Below are positions 8,980 to 19,528 of a stretch of DNA of 64,000 nucleotides, one piece after another (position 1 is the stretch's first letter; the number at the start of each line of letters is the position of its first letter). Source of the DNA: Streptococcus viridans (GTDB lineage: Bacteria > Bacillota > Bacilli > Lactobacillales > Streptococcaceae); assembly GCF_900636365.1 (NCBI RefSeq), contig NZ_LR134266.1:757501-821500 (forward strand). Reading direction: 5' to 3'. The position numbers and the translations under genes are program-made. The notes below the pieces were generated by a model. It saw nothing but the letters and a program-made list of their open reading frames with translations, was not told where the DNA came from and made no database searches.

Positions 8980-9639
8980 ATGGAAGCTGTAATATTTGAT
9001 TTAGATGGCTTATTAGCTGATACGGAAATCATTTCTCTAAAAGTTTATCAAGAATTGCTTGGAGATTTTGGAATTCCTTTCACAGAAGAAACCTACTCCA
9101 GAGACTACAGTGGACATAGGGAAGAGGAGAATGTTCAACGATTTTTGGATACCTATGATTTACCCTGGAACTTTGACCAAACCTTGGCTAAAGTCTATGA
9201 ACTGGAAGCTAAAATCTTAGCCCAAGGTGTCAATTTAAAAAAAGGTGCTAAAAATTTGCTTACTTTTTTGAAAACAGAGGGCATCCCAATCGCCCTAGCA
9301 ACTTCAAGTGTTGAATCTCGGGCTAGAATGATCTTGGATAGCAATGATATATTGTCCCTATTTGACCATTTAGTTTTTGCAAAAGATGTCAAGCGAAGTA
9401 AACCTTATCCAGATATATTTTTAAAGGCTTGTAGTGATTTGAATGCTTTGCCAGAGAATTGCTTAGTACTAGAGGATAGTGAAGCAGGGATTGAAGCAGC
9501 CTATCGGGCTGGGATTCCAGTTATTTGTGTTCCAGATTTAAAAGTACCAGCACAGTCTTTCTTAACTAAAGCAGAACAAGTTTTCCAGGATTTAGATTGT
9601 GTCAGAGACTATTTAAAATGTAAGAAGGAGAATCAATGA
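8980..9639 (+). CDS. HAD-superfamily (beta-phosphoglucomutase-like) hydrolase
   Basis: A 219-aa subfamily IA haloacid dehalogenase. Motif [10 protein letters not shown] (about 7-15) supplies the nucleophile and general acid aspartates. Motif II is ATSS, motif III a lysine in KRSKPYPD, and motif IV EDSEAG. It lies 11 bases after galK and its stop overlaps the galT start (ATGA), so it is translated with the Leloir enzymes. The substrate is unknown. A sugar phosphatase, limiting toxic galactose-phosphate build-up, or a phosphomutase are both possible. Its AT content looks slightly higher than that of galK and galT. Confidence 0.85.
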   Translation: MEAVIFDLDGLLADTEIISLKVYQELLGDFGIPFTEETYSRDYSGHREEENVQRFLDTYDLPWNFDQTLAKVYELEAKILAQGVNLKKGAKNLLTFLKTEGIPIALATSSVESRARMILDSNDILSLFDHLVFAKDVKRSKPYPDIFLKACSDLNALPENCLVLEDSEAGIEAAYRAGIPVICVPDLKVPAQSFLTKAEQVFQDLDCVRDYLKCKKENQ

Positions 9640-11108
9640 ATCAGGGAATTTTGGATGCATTTGTCACAGCCGTCATTGCGACGAGTGACTACGAAGAGAT
9701 GGATCGGATTTATCTAAAAAATCGCGTCATGAGTCGCGTTGGAGAAGAAGGGCTAGACGCTCCAGCTCAAAAAGAAGACTTGATTGCGCTCAAAGATCAG
9801 CTGGTAGAGATCGCTGTTGCGAATAATAAGATCCAAGACAGCATGGCCGCTAAGGACAGCCTAGGTGCGGAGTTGATGGATTGGATCACCCCCAGTCCTA
9901 GTCAGGTCAACCATCGTTTCTGGGAGACTTACCGTCAGTCCAAGGAAGACGCGATTGCGGATTTCTATGCCCTTTCTAAGCGCAATGATTACATCAAAGT
10001 CAAAGCCATTGCGCAGAATATAGCTTTTGAAGCAGAGACTCCCTATGGCTCTCTTGAAATCACCATCAATCTGTCAAAACCTGAAAAAGATCCTAAAGAC
10101 ATTGCAGCGGCCAAACTTGCCAAAGTCAGTCATTATCCAGCCTGCCAATTGTGCTTTGAAAATGAAGGCTATCAAGGTCGCCTAGACCATCCAGCACGGG
10201 CCAATCACCGGATTATTCGTTTTGATATGGACGGTCATGATTGGGGCTTCCAGTATTCCCCTTACGCTTACTTCAATGAACACTGCATTTTCCTCGATAG
10301 CCAGCATGTGCCCATGGCCATTAGTCGCAAGACCTTTGAGCGACTCTTGACCATTGTCGAGACTTTTCCAGGCTATTTTGCAGGGTCTAATGCAGATCTG
10401 CCCATTGTAGGGGGATCCATCCTGACTCATGACCATTACCAAGGCGGACGGCACACCTTCCCTATGGAGCTAGCTCCTGTTGAGGAAAGCTTTAGCGTTG
10501 AGGGATTTGAGGCTGTATCGCTAGGGATTGTCAACTGGCCCATGTCAGTTCTTCGTTTGCAATCAGATGACAAGGCGCAATTGATTGCCCTGGCAGACCA
10601 TATCCTAACAGCCTGGCGAGGCTACTCGGATCCAGCCGTTCAAGTCTTAGCGGCATCCGACGGTCAGCCCCACCATACCATTACCCCTATTGCACGGATT
10701 CGTGATGGGCATTATGAACTGGATTTGGTGCTCCGTGACAACCAAACCTCACCAGAGCATCCAGATGGCATTTATCACCCGCATGCAGATGTGCAACACA
10801 TCAAAAAAGAAAATATCGGCCTAATCGAAGTCATGGGGCTAGCGATTTTGCCACCTCGTCTTAAGGAAGAACTCAAGCAGGTCCAAGACTATCTACTTGG
10901 ACGTGAGAGCACGGTAGCGACCTACCACCAGCCTTGGGCAGATGATTTGAAAGCCACTCACCCATCCCTCACAGATGAAGCAGAGGCAGAAGCCCTTGTC
11001 CGTAAATCAGTCGGTCAAATCTTTGCGCGGGTGCTGGAAGATGCTGGAGTCTACAAGCGAACAGCAGAAGGACAAGCTGCCTTTAGACGCTTTGTTGCGA
11101 CACTTTAA
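9636..11108 (+). CDS. galT: UDP-glucose--hexose-1-phosphate uridylyltransferase (Firmicute type)
   Basis: Second Leloir step: exchanges galactose-1-phosphate with UDP-glucose. At 490 aa it is the long GalT type of Gram-positive bacteria, not the ~350-aa E. coli type. Recognisable segments are [21 protein letters not shown] and, near residues 260-275, [19 protein letters not shown], which holds the histidine-rich active-site region. It begins within the HAD stop codon and is followed after 63 bases by galE with its own -10. Confidence 0.96.
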   Translation: MNQGILDAFVTAVIATSDYEEMDRIYLKNRVMSRVGEEGLDAPAQKEDLIALKDQLVEIAVANNKIQDSMAAKDSLGAELMDWITPSPSQVNHRFWETYRQSKEDAIADFYALSKRNDYIKVKAIAQNIAFEAETPYGSLEITINLSKPEKDPKDIAAAKLAKVSHYPACQLCFENEGYQGRLDHPARANHRIIRFDMDGHDWGFQYSPYAYFNEHCIFLDSQHVPMAISRKTFERLLTIVETFPGYFAGSNADLPIVGGSILTHDHYQGGRHTFPMELAPVEESFSVEGFEAVSLGIVNWPMSVLRLQSDDKAQLIALADHILTAWRGYSDPAVQVLAASDGQPHHTITPIARIRDGHYELDLVLRDNQTSPEHPDGIYHPHADVQHIKKENIGLIEVMGLAILPPRLKEELKQVQDYLLGRESTVATYHQPWADDLKATHPSLTDEAEAEALVRKSVGQIFARVLEDAGVYKRTAEGQAAFRRFVATL

Positions 11109-11130
11109 GTGTGGAGAAGAGGCAGAAATT

Positions 11131-11139
11131 TGGTACAAT
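11131..11139 (+). promoter_or_regulatory. Extended -10 upstream of galE
   Basis: TG-G-TACAAT ends 32 bases before the galE ATG. It would allow galE to be transcribed independently of GalR, useful because UDP-galactose is needed for surface glycans. Confidence 0.5.
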
Positions 11140-11171
11140 AAGAGAGAAACAAAGAAGCGAAAGGAAAATAA

Positions 11172-12170
11172 ATGGCAATACTCGTACTCGGAGGAGCCGG
11201 CTATATCGGTTCCCACATGGTGGACCGCTTGGTTAATGAAGGACAGGAAAAAGTCGTCGTGGTTGATAGCTTGGTCACAGGCCACCTTGCAGCGGTGCAT
11301 CCAGATGCCGTCTTTTACCAAGGAGACCTAGCAGATCAAGACTTTATGCGCACTGTTTTTAAGGAACATGCAGATATTGACGCTGTCATCCACTTTGCGG
11401 CCTACTCACTGGTCGCTGAATCCATGGCAGATCCATTGAAATATTTTGACAACAATACAGCAGGCATGGTCAAACTCTTGGAAGTCATGCATGAATGTGG
11501 GGTGCACTACATCGTCTTTTCTTCAACTGCTGCCACCTACGGCATTCCAGAAGAAATTCCGATTCTTGAAACCACTCCGCAAAATCCGATCAACCCTTAT
11601 GGAGAAAGCAAGCTCATGATGGAAACTATTATGCGTTGGGCCGATCAAGCCTACGGCATCAAGTATGTGCCCCTTCGTTACTTTAATGTAGCGGGTGCTA
11701 AGCCTGACGGATCTATCGGGGAAGACCATGGACCAGAGACCCATCTCTTACCGATCGTCTTACAAGTGGCCCAAGGAAAACGCGAGAAGATCTCTATTTT
11801 TGGAGATGACTACCAGACACCAGATGGCACCAATGTTCGGGACTATGTCCATCCATTTGACTTGGCGGATGCCCATCTTTTAGCAGTGGAGTATCTGCGT
11901 AATGGCAACCCATCTACTGCCTTTAACCTGGGCTCGTCGACTGGATTCTCCAATCTTCAAATCGTAGAAGCAGCCCGAAAGGTGACGGGACATCCAATCC
12001 CTCTGGAGATTGCAGATCGTAGACCAGGAGATCCAGATACCCTGATTGCATCATCTGAGAAGGCGCGTGCCATCCTCGGCTGGCAACCAAAATTTGACAA
12101 TATCGAAACCATCATTCAAACAGCCTGGGCTTGGCATTCCAGCCACCCGGATGGCTACAATGATCGATAA
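11172..12170 (+). CDS. galE: UDP-glucose 4-epimerase
   Basis: Interconverts UDP-galactose and UDP-glucose with bound NAD. Extended SDR fold in 332 aa: N-terminal glycine motif GGAGYIGSH (about 7-15), catalytic serine/threonine in SSTAATYG, and the catalytic YGESK tyrosine and lysine. RYFNVAGA and the substrate-binding region [20 protein letters not shown] follow. RBS AAAGGA is 7 nt before the ATG. Last gene of the gal cluster; no strong terminator was seen, only a weak AAATGACT/AGTCATTT inverted repeat at 12237-12265. Confidence 0.97.
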   Translation: MAILVLGGAGYIGSHMVDRLVNEGQEKVVVVDSLVTGHLAAVHPDAVFYQGDLADQDFMRTVFKEHADIDAVIHFAAYSLVAESMADPLKYFDNNTAGMVKLLEVMHECGVHYIVFSSTAATYGIPEEIPILETTPQNPINPYGESKLMMETIMRWADQAYGIKYVPLRYFNVAGAKPDGSIGEDHGPETHLLPIVLQVAQGKREKISIFGDDYQTPDGTNVRDYVHPFDLADAHLLAVEYLRNGNPSTAFNLGSSTGFSNLQIVEAARKVTGHPIPLEIADRRPGDPDTLIASSEKARAILGWQPKFDNIETIIQTAWAWHSSHPDGYNDR

Positions 12171-12298
12171 GGAGGGACTGCGAACATCATTTTTGAGGCT
12201 TTTCTAATAACATCTAAAACGACAGTTGATCTTGCTAAATGACTCGTTTCAGACATCAGTCATTTCCCTAACCATCATAAAAAAGTGAGGTATTCAAA

Positions 12299-12883
12299 AT
12301 GAATAAAACCACAAAAATGTTAGCCGTCTTCTTGACAGCGGGTCTTCTTTTAGCTGGTTGTGCACAAAAAGAGAGTACAAAATCTACTAGTCCATCGTCC
12401 ACTAAGGCGACTAGTAAAGCAACAAGCAAATCATCCGCTAAAGAGAAGACAAAAGAGTCATCAACGGATGAAAGCCAAAAAGAGGATGCACTAGCAGGTG
12501 CTCAAAAAACGGTTCTTGAATCGAGTGATGAAGCAGGTAAGTCCACTGTAACCTTGTATTACAAGGGAGATACCTTGTTAGTACAAGAAAAAGTTGATGA
12601 TTACGACGTCTCAAAAGTTCCTGGTGAAAACCCTCTTGAATCCATGAAAGAAGCCGTTGCTAAGAGCCAAGAAATGTTCAAAGATTTGATGGGACAAGGA
12701 TTTGAACTGACATCAGAATACAAAGATGGAATCTTTTATATCCGCAATACCATTGATTACACAAAAATCGATTTGAAAAAATTAAAAGAAATCGTACCAG
12801 GCTTTAATCCCCTAGATGACAAAACAGTTAGTTATTCAGTAACGAAAGACAGTCTTATCAAAGGCGGTATGGTCGAAAAATAA
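12299..12883 (+). CDS. DUF1307/YehR-like lipoprotein
   Basis: A 194-aa secreted lipoprotein. The signal peptide ends in lipobox LLAGC (cysteine at residue 21), followed by a Ser/Thr/Lys-rich linker to about residue 65. A compact domain (about 70-194) follows, with repeated acidic and lysine-rich stretches resembling DUF1307 lipoproteins of unknown role. RBS GTGAGG lies before the ATG. It appears monocistronic, with a terminator at 12893-12919. Confidence 0.75.
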   Translation: MNKTTKMLAVFLTAGLLLAGCAQKESTKSTSPSSTKATSKATSKSSAKEKTKESSTDESQKEDALAGAQKTVLESSDEAGKSTVTLYYKGDTLLVQEKVDDYDVSKVPGENPLESMKEAVAKSQEMFKDLMGQGFELTSEYKDGIFYIRNTIDYTKIDLKKLKEIVPGFNPLDDKTVSYSVTKDSLIKGGMVEK

Positions 12884-12892
12884 ACTAAATGG

Positions 12893-12919
12893 AGAGCAGC
12901 TCAGTTTGCTGCTCTTTTT
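12893..12919 (+). terminator. Terminator after the DUF1307-like lipoprotein gene
   Basis: AGAGCAGC, loop TCAGTTT, GCTGCTCT, then TTTT. Confidence 0.85.
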
Positions 12920-13038
12920 GTTTTGGTATGAATTCATGGGCATATTTTGGTAGAATAGGATTTAAGGAAAAGTGAGTTTAAAGAAATTTAACTTAACTGT
13001 TGTATGAAAAAATAGCAGTTGTTAATGAGGTTTCTATA

Positions 13039-13347
13039 ATGATGAATAGTAGTATGAAAGAAACTTTTTTAGAAGCGATCAATCATTTGTTGTCTATCAT
13101 TGACAAATATAATATTAAAAATATTGGTCCACAAGTGGATGAGCTACATATTTTGAAAGAATATGTAAATACTAATAAAGAAATGAGTTTAAGGGATAAA
13201 TTGTCACTGTATCAAGCCCTTTTTCCACCACACGGAGGCTTATCTGATATTTACTATTGGGATAATGACTTTGAAAAAAGAAACCATATTAACAATATTC
13301 TATCCTCTTCTAACAAGATAATTTCTGAGCATTTATTGAATCAATAA
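13039..13347 (+). CDS. Hypothetical protein
   Basis: A 102-aa, AT-rich, soluble, mostly alpha-helical protein of no family I recognise. The frame is open from 13000, but the ATG at 13039 is preferred because GAGG at 13027-13030 is spaced 8 nt from it; the upstream ATG has no ribosome site. An extended -10 (TGGTAGAAT) ends at 12956. It is followed at once by a hairpin terminator. Size and isolation would fit an orphan immunity protein, but nothing in the sequence proves that. Confidence 0.6.
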   Translation: MMNSSMKETFLEAINHLLSIIDKYNIKNIGPQVDELHILKEYVNTNKEMSLRDKLSLYQALFPPHGGLSDIYYWDNDFEKRNHINNILSSSNKIISEHLLNQ

Positions 13348-13374
13348 AGAGAGGTTTAAAATACCTCTCTTTTA
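13348..13374 (+). terminator. Terminator after the 102-aa gene
   Basis: AGAGAGGT pairs with ACCTCTCT, followed by TTTA. Confidence 0.75.
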
Positions 13375-13502
13375 CTTTAACTACTCGATATAAGAAGTCT
13401 AGGTAAACCTGAGAAGGGTAAGGATATACTATAATGAAGAAAACAGAAGGGTGTGCACGAGTAATGTCACCTAACTGGTCAACAAGGATAGTAGGAGCAA
13501 GA

Positions 13503-14795
13503 ATGATAAAATATTTGGTGCAAAAATTTCTCTGGTTTCGAGAGCGTGGATTTGTACAAATCACCCAGAAGACCTTGGTATCTCTCTTTCCATTTTTACT
13601 TTTCTCAGCAATTGTTCGCGTGATTTCCCAGTCCTTCTTTTCAGATAGAGGCTATATAAATATGCTCTTTTCTGTTTCGGACTGGTTCCCAAGGTTTCAG
13701 CTCACGGGTCAAGTCTTGTCCAATCTTTCTAATTTTACAAGTGGTTTGGCTGGACCTTTAGCAACCTATTTTGCAGGGAAATATACTGCTGGACATTATG
13801 GGAGAAGTACAGGGACGGCTGGTGTGACAGCTCTTATGGTCAGTTTTCTTGTTAGCTCACAGGGATTATTGATGGGGCCTCTTCGGGATGGGCAACTAAC
13901 TCACATCAATCTACCTGCGACGACCAATATTTTCTTGGCGATTTTTTTAGGTTACCTAATTGGCCAGATTTTTCGTCTTTCCAAAGCCAGTGACGACCAA
14001 ATCGTCAATAAAGACTTTATTTATCAACCCAAGACTGTACGCCCGATTTTCTTGTCTCTGCTCTTAGGAGTCAGTCTAAATGGTCTCTTAGTCCTGGGCA
14101 ATCAGTACCGTGTCTTTCAGACCATCGGTCAGTTTTTCAGTTCACTGACGGCGACCAGTCATCATCTCTTATCCACCTTTGTCATGGGACTCTTGAATAG
14201 CTTATCGGCTTGGGTAGGAAACAGTCAGGTTTTTGCCTTGAACTCGATTGCGGATGATAGTTTTGCCTTGGAAAATCTGACTTATGCCGTCACCAATCAT
14301 ACGACAACAGGCATTCCTTATCTCTACACCTTGACCAATTTGTACCGCAGTTATGGCATGGTGGCAGGAGTGGGTGCAGTCCTGGCACTTTTGGTTGCGA
14401 TCTTACTGGTTTCACGAAGTCAAAAGGACAAGAAAGTTAGTTTCCTTAGTATCTTTCCAAGTCTCTTTAACAATGGCGCTCCTTTTATGGTAGGAATTCC
14501 AGTCCTCCTTAACCTGCTATATGTGATTCCCTTCTTATTGGTCCCCTTGGTCAATATGGGAATTGCAGCTCTGGCCTTGTGCTTCAAACTGATGCCAGCA
14601 GCTGTCTATCCAGTGCCAGATGGGACACCAAGCATCCTTTATGCATTTATTGGGACGGGAGGAAGCCTGAGAGCTTTAGCTGTGAGTCTCCTCTGCTTTG
14701 CCCTAGACGTAGCCCTTTATATTCCTTTTGTCCGTATGGGCAACCAAGTTCGGAAAGATTTGCTAGAAGAAGGAGGAAGCCATGAAAATCTCTAA
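13503..14795 (+). CDS. PTS EIIC-like membrane permease (lactose/cellobiose family)
   Basis: About 430 aa with roughly ten hydrophobic segments, resembling the EIIC permease of the lactose/cellobiose PTS family, with the SLFPFLLFSAI and GNSQVFALNSIADD regions. No EIIA, EIIB or phosphorylation-site domain is encoded nearby, so it is an orphan permease and may not work as a classical PTS. The frame opens at 13434, but the ATG at 13503 has AGGAG at 13493-13497 and gives a plausible N-terminus. It overlaps the next gene by 14 bases, so a shared function with the membrane-anchored hydrolase is likely. Confidence 0.75.
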   Translation: MIKYLVQKFLWFRERGFVQITQKTLVSLFPFLLFSAIVRVISQSFFSDRGYINMLFSVSDWFPRFQLTGQVLSNLSNFTSGLAGPLATYFAGKYTAGHYGRSTGTAGVTALMVSFLVSSQGLLMGPLRDGQLTHINLPATTNIFLAIFLGYLIGQIFRLSKASDDQIVNKDFIYQPKTVRPIFLSLLLGVSLNGLLVLGNQYRVFQTIGQFFSSLTATSHHLLSTFVMGLLNSLSAWVGNSQVFALNSIADDSFALENLTYAVTNHTTTGIPYLYTLTNLYRSYGMVAGVGAVLALLVAILLVSRSQKDKKVSFLSIFPSLFNNGAPFMVGIPVLLNLLYVIPFLLVPLVNMGIAALALCFKLMPAAVYPVPDGTPSILYAFIGTGGSLRALAVSLLCFALDVALYIPFVRMGNQVRKDLLEEGGSHENL

Positions 14796-15641
14796 AAAAA
14801 CAGCGCTGGTCTTCACCTTGGTCTGCCTTTTCTTGATTGGCTTGGCTGTGCCTTCTTATAGCTGGACTCGAAAAAATGTCCAGAAAATCGAAAAATTCTA
14901 TAATTCAAAACTATCGCCTATTATCATGATTCCTGGAAGTTCCGCGACGGAAAATCGCTTTGATGGCTTGGTGACTAAGCTCAACCAAGACCGGCAAGGA
15001 ACCAAACACAGCCTGCTCAAGGCAAGGTCTGGAATGATGGGACCATTACTTATAGTGGGAGTATTGATGCCAAAGACAATGAACCGATTATCGTCATTGG
15101 TTTTGAAAACAACAAGGATGGCTACAGCAATATTAAAAAGCAAGCCAAGATGGTTAACCAAGCCTTTGAAGCCTTGCAAGAAAAATACAACTTCAATAAC
15201 TTTAAGGGACTGGCCCACTCCAATGGAGGCTTGATTTATACCGCCTTTATTGAAAATTATCTAGGGGATTATGACGTGGATCTCAAGACCCTCATGACCA
15301 TTGGGACCCCTTATAACTTTACCGAGACCAACATCAAAAATAAATCAGAGATGTTGGCAGACTTTATCAAGGCTAGAAAGGCTATCCCGACAACTCTCCA
15401 TATGTATTCGGTAGCAGGGACCATTACCTATGACTCAGATGAGTTAGTTCCGGATGCTAGTGTATCGGCCGGTAAGTATATCTATCAAAATCAAGCAGCC
15501 AGTTATACAGAGATTACGGTGACAGGAGAGGATGCGCAACACTCAGACCTTCCGACCAATGATGAAGTGGTTGCCTTGATCAAGCAACACATTGAAAGCC
15601 AGGATCATCAAAATCAGCGGGAGCAGAAAAATCCGAATTAA
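14782..15641 (+). pseudogene. Alpha/beta hydrolase (DUF915-like), single-base frameshift
   Basis: The first frame (14782-15021) encodes an N-terminal signal or anchor segment and the start of a hydrolase fold (SPIIMIPGSSATENRFDGLV). At about 15022 the frame is lost: CTCAAGGCAAGGTC reads SLLKARS, whereas an extra T would restore an in-frame LLKVKVW-like sequence. The rest continues in the next frame (VWNDGTITYSG...) through the nucleophile motif AHSNGG and on to the stop at 15641. Corrected, it would be 286 aa, normal for DUF915 hydrolases. Either a real inactivating mutation or a sequencing error; no slippery site supports programmed frameshifting. Confidence 0.85.
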
Positions 15642-15653
15642 ATCATATATACT

Positions 15654-15695
15654 AAGAAGGTTTTACACAAATTATTAGGTGTAGCCTTCTTTTTG
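15654..15695 (+). terminator. Terminator after the frameshifted hydrolase gene
   Basis: AGAAGG...TACAC pairs with GTGTAGCCTTCT, followed by TTTTT. Confidence 0.7.
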
Positions 15696-15751
15696 GGTAT
15701 AATATAAAGAGAAAAGTACAGCTATCAAGGATGACACAAAAGGAGAAACTT

Positions 15752-16900
15752 ATGAAACGAAAAGAGAAATTGGGAGCAGTCATTCTCCTAGCAGCAGGAC
15801 TTGTTACGGTTGGTTGTAGCAAACGAACTCCTCGACATTCTAGTCAGTTGAATAACAGCTCGGAAACAACGACTTTATCATCTTCTAGTAAAAAGGTCAC
15901 AAAAAAAGACGTAAAAAAAGATTACAAGAAGTTGTACCAGCCTGTATTTGAGGATTATCAAAAGATTTTGACCTCGCCAAAGGATACAGCAAGTATTGCA
16001 AGTCTCTATCAAAGTTTACAAGCAACTGAGCGTCCAATCAATAGTTGGGCAGTCGAGAATGCGGTCAATCAAGCAGATGAAATGCGCTATGCCTTTGCGG
16101 ATTTGAATAATGATGGGATAGAGGAACTGCTGATTGCAGACCTAAATGTGAGTGGCAAATATTTCTTAACCGGTCTCTACTATTTGCAAGCTGGGAAACC
16201 TGTCCTTTTGGGAGAAGGGTTCGTGGCAGGTCATGGTGGAGCAAGAAATGCTGCGCTTGTCTATAAAGGAGGAGAAGTTCTAGAGCTTAGCTGGTCTTCA
16301 GGAACGGGGCAAGGTTATGGGACTCTTTATCGACTTAATGCCAAGCAAGAGCAAGCGACTATACTCCAAGAAAAAGAGATTCAAATACAAGCAAATGATA
16401 TTGCTGCTGATTTTGGAAAAAATGCATCGGATCAAATTGACTTAAGAGGCCTCGATTGGCAGGAATTTGAAGTTCCAAGTCGTTCAACTAAATCAGAAAC
16501 ACAACTAAAAGCTCCTTGGAATGCCAACAAATCAGCGAAACTGGAAGCTTTTATAAAGGACTGGGGAGAAAGACTAGGACAACCCAATTACCAAAAGGGG
16601 ATCGCAGGAGGGGATGTAGGGCCAGACCACCTCTATACACTTAGGGATGATGGACCAAGTGAGAAAATGAATGCCGAGTATACGGATACAGGTCTAGGAA
16701 ATGCTCAATATCGAATTGTAGAACGCTACAGTAATTGGGATAAATTTCCAGATGTTCATAGTTACTTTTTCGCTATCACCAATACGGGAGAACCTATTGT
16801 TTTTCATTCAGATACAACTAATGGAGGACAAATGTATCTTAAACCGACTGAAAATGCTGAACTCCAGGCAGAGTTCAAACGCTTGGTGGAAGAGGAATAA
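15752..16900 (+). CDS. Lipoprotein with acidic DLNNDG repeat-like motif
   Basis: A 382-aa lipoprotein of unknown function. The signal peptide ends in VTVGC (cysteine near residue 22), followed by a Ser/Thr/Lys linker and a globular region. The motif FADLNNDGIEELLIADL resembles the calcium-binding loop of FG-GAP/VCBS-type repeats. The C-terminal third looks like a second domain. The ATG at 15752 is chosen over 15731 because AGGAG at 15741-15745 is correctly spaced. It is followed by a terminator at 16913-16940. Confidence 0.7.
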   Translation: MKRKEKLGAVILLAAGLVTVGCSKRTPRHSSQLNNSSETTTLSSSSKKVTKKDVKKDYKKLYQPVFEDYQKILTSPKDTASIASLYQSLQATERPINSWAVENAVNQADEMRYAFADLNNDGIEELLIADLNVSGKYFLTGLYYLQAGKPVLLGEGFVAGHGGARNAALVYKGGEVLELSWSSGTGQGYGTLYRLNAKQEQATILQEKEIQIQANDIAADFGKNASDQIDLRGLDWQEFEVPSRSTKSETQLKAPWNANKSAKLEAFIKDWGERLGQPNYQKGIAGGDVGPDHLYTLRDDGPSEKMNAEYTDTGLGNAQYRIVERYSNWDKFPDVHSYFFAITNTGEPIVFHSDTTNGGQMYLKPTENAELQAEFKRLVEEE

Positions 16901-16912
16901 TTTTCATTATCC

Positions 16913-16940
16913 AGAGTTTGGTCTTGGCCAAGCTCTTTTT
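16913..16940 (+). terminator. Terminator after the 382-aa lipoprotein gene
   Basis: AGAGTTTGG, loop TCTTGG, CCAAGCTCT (one wobble), then TTTTT. Confidence 0.75.
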
Positions 16941-17059
16941 CTTCAGCATTTGAAATCAAATCAATTGACAGATGTAATGGCGAGTATTACAATTTCATGT
17001 ATAAGTTAAAGACTAGGAACTTCAGTTGAGATTAATGAAGAAAGTAAAGAGTAATCTGA

Positions 17060-17788
17060 ATGATTGAATACAAAAATGTAGTCCTGCGCTACACGGATAC
17101 AGACATTTTAAAAGATGTCAATCTCCGCATTGAAAATGGAGAATTCATGGTGCTAGTGGGTCCTTCAGGATCTGGTAAGACCACCATGATCAAGATGGTG
17201 AACCGTCTTTTGGAGCCGACAGATGGCAATATCTATATGGATGGGAAACGTATCAAGGACTATGATGAACGGGAGTTACGTCTCAGTACCGGCTATGTCC
17301 TTCAAGCCATTGCCTTATTTCCTAACTTGACGGTTGCGGAAAATATAGCTCTCATTCCTGAGATGAAGGGCTGGAGCAAGGAGCAAATTGCTTCTAAAAC
17401 AGAAGAACTATTGAACAAGGTTGGTCTCCCTGCTGCAGAGTACGCTCATCGGTTACCAAGCGAGTTATCTGGTGGGGAGCAACAGCGGATTGGCATTGTA
17501 CGAGCCATCATTGGGGAACCAAAAATTCTATTGATGGACGAGCCTTTTTCAGCCTTGGATGCCATCTCTCGCAAGCAGTTGCAAGCTCTCACCAAGGATT
17601 TGCACAAGGAGTTCGGGATGACCACCATCTTCGTAACACATGATACGGATGAGGCTTTGAAATTAGGGGATCGGATTGCAGTACTGCAAGAAGGAGAGAT
17701 TGTACAAGTGGCGGATTCTGAGACAATTCTAGACCAGCCAGCCAACGACTTTGTTGCAGATCTATTTGGAGGTGCGCACCATGTCTAA
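17060..17788 (+). CDS. Osmoprotectant ABC transporter, ATP-binding subunit (OpuCA/ProV type)
   Basis: ATPase powering import of compatible solutes such as glycine betaine, carnitine or choline. Walker [11 protein letters not shown] (about 34-43), Q-loop region [11 protein letters not shown], signature [11 protein letters not shown], Walker [13 protein letters not shown] and the switch histidine in FVTHD are all present. At 242 aa it lacks the C-terminal CBS domains of longer OpuCA proteins. Its last codons overlap the start of the permease gene, and GGAGG inside its 3' end serves as the permease ribosome site. Confidence 0.93.
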   Translation: MIEYKNVVLRYTDTDILKDVNLRIENGEFMVLVGPSGSGKTTMIKMVNRLLEPTDGNIYMDGKRIKDYDERELRLSTGYVLQAIALFPNLTVAENIALIPEMKGWSKEQIASKTEELLNKVGLPAAEYAHRLPSELSGGEQQRIGIVRAIIGEPKILLMDEPFSALDAISRKQLQALTKDLHKEFGMTTIFVTHDTDEALKLGDRIAVLQEGEIVQVADSETILDQPANDFVADLFGGAHHV

Positions 17789-19301
17789 ACTATTTGCAAC
17801 CTTTCAAGAACGCTTTGGGGACTGGCTTACAGCACTGGGGCAACATTTGCAACTGTCATTACTGACCTTGCTCCTTGCGATTTTTCTAGCTGTTCCATTA
17901 GCTATTTATTTAAGTACGCGCATGAGAGCGAGCAACTGGGTCTTGCAGGTAGCTGGGATCTTCCAGACCATTCCTTCCATGGCTCTTCTCGGCCTCTTCA
18001 TTCCCATTATGGGCATTGGGACGCTCCCAGCTTTGACAGCTCTCGTCATCTATGCCATTTTCCCCATCCTTCAAAATACCATCACTGGTTTACAAGGGAT
18101 TGATCCAAGCCTTGAAGAAGCAGGGGTCGCCTTTGGGATGACCAAGTGGGAACGACTCAAGAAGTTCGAGATTCCCTTGGCCATGCCTGTTATTATGTCT
18201 GGGATTCGGACAGCAGCTGTGATGATTATCGGGACGGCTACTCTAGCTGCCTTGATTGGAGCTGGGGGACTTGGTTCCTTTATCCTTCTAGGGATTGACC
18301 GCAATAATGCCAGTCTGATTTTGATCGGTGCCCTATCCTCTGCCTTCTTGGCCATCGCTTTTAACCTTCTTCTCAAATGGATGGAAAAGGCTAAATTGCG
18401 GACCATCTTTGCGGCCTTTGCTGTCATGGTCCTTGGATTAGGAGCTTCTTATACGCCAAGTCTTCTTCCAAAAACGAAGAAAGAAAACCTGGTCATTGCT
18501 GGGAAGTTAGGACCAGAACCCGAAATTCTAGCTAATATGTATAAGATCTTGATCGAAGAAAATACAGATATGACAGTGACCGTCAAGCCGAATTTTGGAA
18601 AGACTACCTTCCTCTATGAAGCCCTGAAAAAAGGGGACATCGCTATCTATCCAGAGTTTACAGGGACCGTGACCGAAAGTCTCCTCAAGCCAGCACCACA
18701 AGTCGGTCATGATCCAGAAGCAGTCTACAAAGCTGCCCGAGATGGGATCAAGCGACAAGACGACCTAGCCTTGCTCAAACCCATGGCTTATCAGAATACC
18801 TATGCTGTCGCAGTGCCTAAGAAAATTGCCCAAGATTATGGCCTCAAGACCATTTCCGACTTGAAAAAGGTAGAAGGACAACTCAAAGCAGGCTTTACCT
18901 TGGAGTTTAACGACCGAGAAGACGGAAACAAGGGCTTGCAGAAGGTCTATGGTCTTAATCTACAAGTCTCCACTATGGAGCCAGCCCTCCGTTACCAGGC
19001 TATCCAGTCTGGCGATATCCAGATAACGGATGCCTACTCAACGGATGCCGAGCTTGCTCGTTATGACCTGGTGGTCCTCGAAGATGACAAGCAACTCTTC
19101 CCACCTTATCAAGGGGCGCCCCTCATGAAAGAAGCGCTTCTTCAGAAACATCCAGAATTGGAAGCTGTTCTCAATAAGTTGGCTGGTAAAATTACAGAGA
19201 AGCAGATGAGCCAGATGAACTACCAAGTTGGAGTAGAAGGCAAGTCTGCTAATCAAGTAGCGCGTGACTTTTTGGAGAAAGAAGGGGTTATCAAAAAATA
19301 A
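17781..19301 (+). CDS. Osmoprotectant ABC transporter, fused permease and substrate-binding protein (ProWX type)
   Basis: A 506-aa fusion. The N-terminal half (about 1-210) is a permease with several membrane helices and the coupling-loop region [22 protein letters not shown]. The C-terminal half (about 230-506) is an OpuAC/glycine-betaine-type binding domain ([17 protein letters not shown], then DLALLKP and [14 protein letters not shown]). The fusion is usual in streptococci and places the receptor on the outer membrane face. The ATG at 17781 is chosen because GGAGG at 17768-17772 precedes it; the upstream frame lies inside the ATPase gene. Confidence 0.93.
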   Translation: MSKLFATFQERFGDWLTALGQHLQLSLLTLLLAIFLAVPLAIYLSTRMRASNWVLQVAGIFQTIPSMALLGLFIPIMGIGTLPALTALVIYAIFPILQNTITGLQGIDPSLEEAGVAFGMTKWERLKKFEIPLAMPVIMSGIRTAAVMIIGTATLAALIGAGGLGSFILLGIDRNNASLILIGALSSAFLAIAFNLLLKWMEKAKLRTIFAAFAVMVLGLGASYTPSLLPKTKKENLVIAGKLGPEPEILANMYKILIEENTDMTVTVKPNFGKTTFLYEALKKGDIAIYPEFTGTVTESLLKPAPQVGHDPEAVYKAARDGIKRQDDLALLKPMAYQNTYAVAVPKKIAQDYGLKTISDLKKVEGQLKAGFTLEFNDREDGNKGLQKVYGLNLQVSTMEPALRYQAIQSGDIQITDAYSTDAELARYDLVVLEDDKQLFPPYQGAPLMKEALLQKHPELEAVLNKLAGKITEKQMSQMNYQVGVEGKSANQVARDFLEKEGVIKK

Positions 19302-19427
19302 TGCGATTTTTAAATAGAAAAAAGTCACTTTATTTAAGTTACTTATTAAGGATTTCCCTATGAGTCGGAATTATTTAGTTGTTAAAGGTTAGTAAGAAGA
19401 AGTAGAACGGATGATCAACAGACTACT

Positions 19428-19459
19428 AGAGGTGGGGCATTTTGCCCCACCTCTTTTTG
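19428..19459. terminator. Strong terminator
   Basis: AGAGGTGGGGCA pairs perfectly with TGCCCCACCTCT around TTTT, then TTTTT. It lies about 125 bases after the ABC transporter stop. Confidence 0.9.
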
Positions 19460-19528
19460 TGATATACTAGAATAGTTTTTGAGACTTGGAGAAACACTCT
19501 CATTTCAAAAAAAGTAAAAGGAGAGAAC

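Noticed and set aside
15010..15040. Programmed frameshift in the hydrolase gene
   Set aside because: No slippery heptamer or downstream pseudoknot; a simple one-base deletion explains the break.
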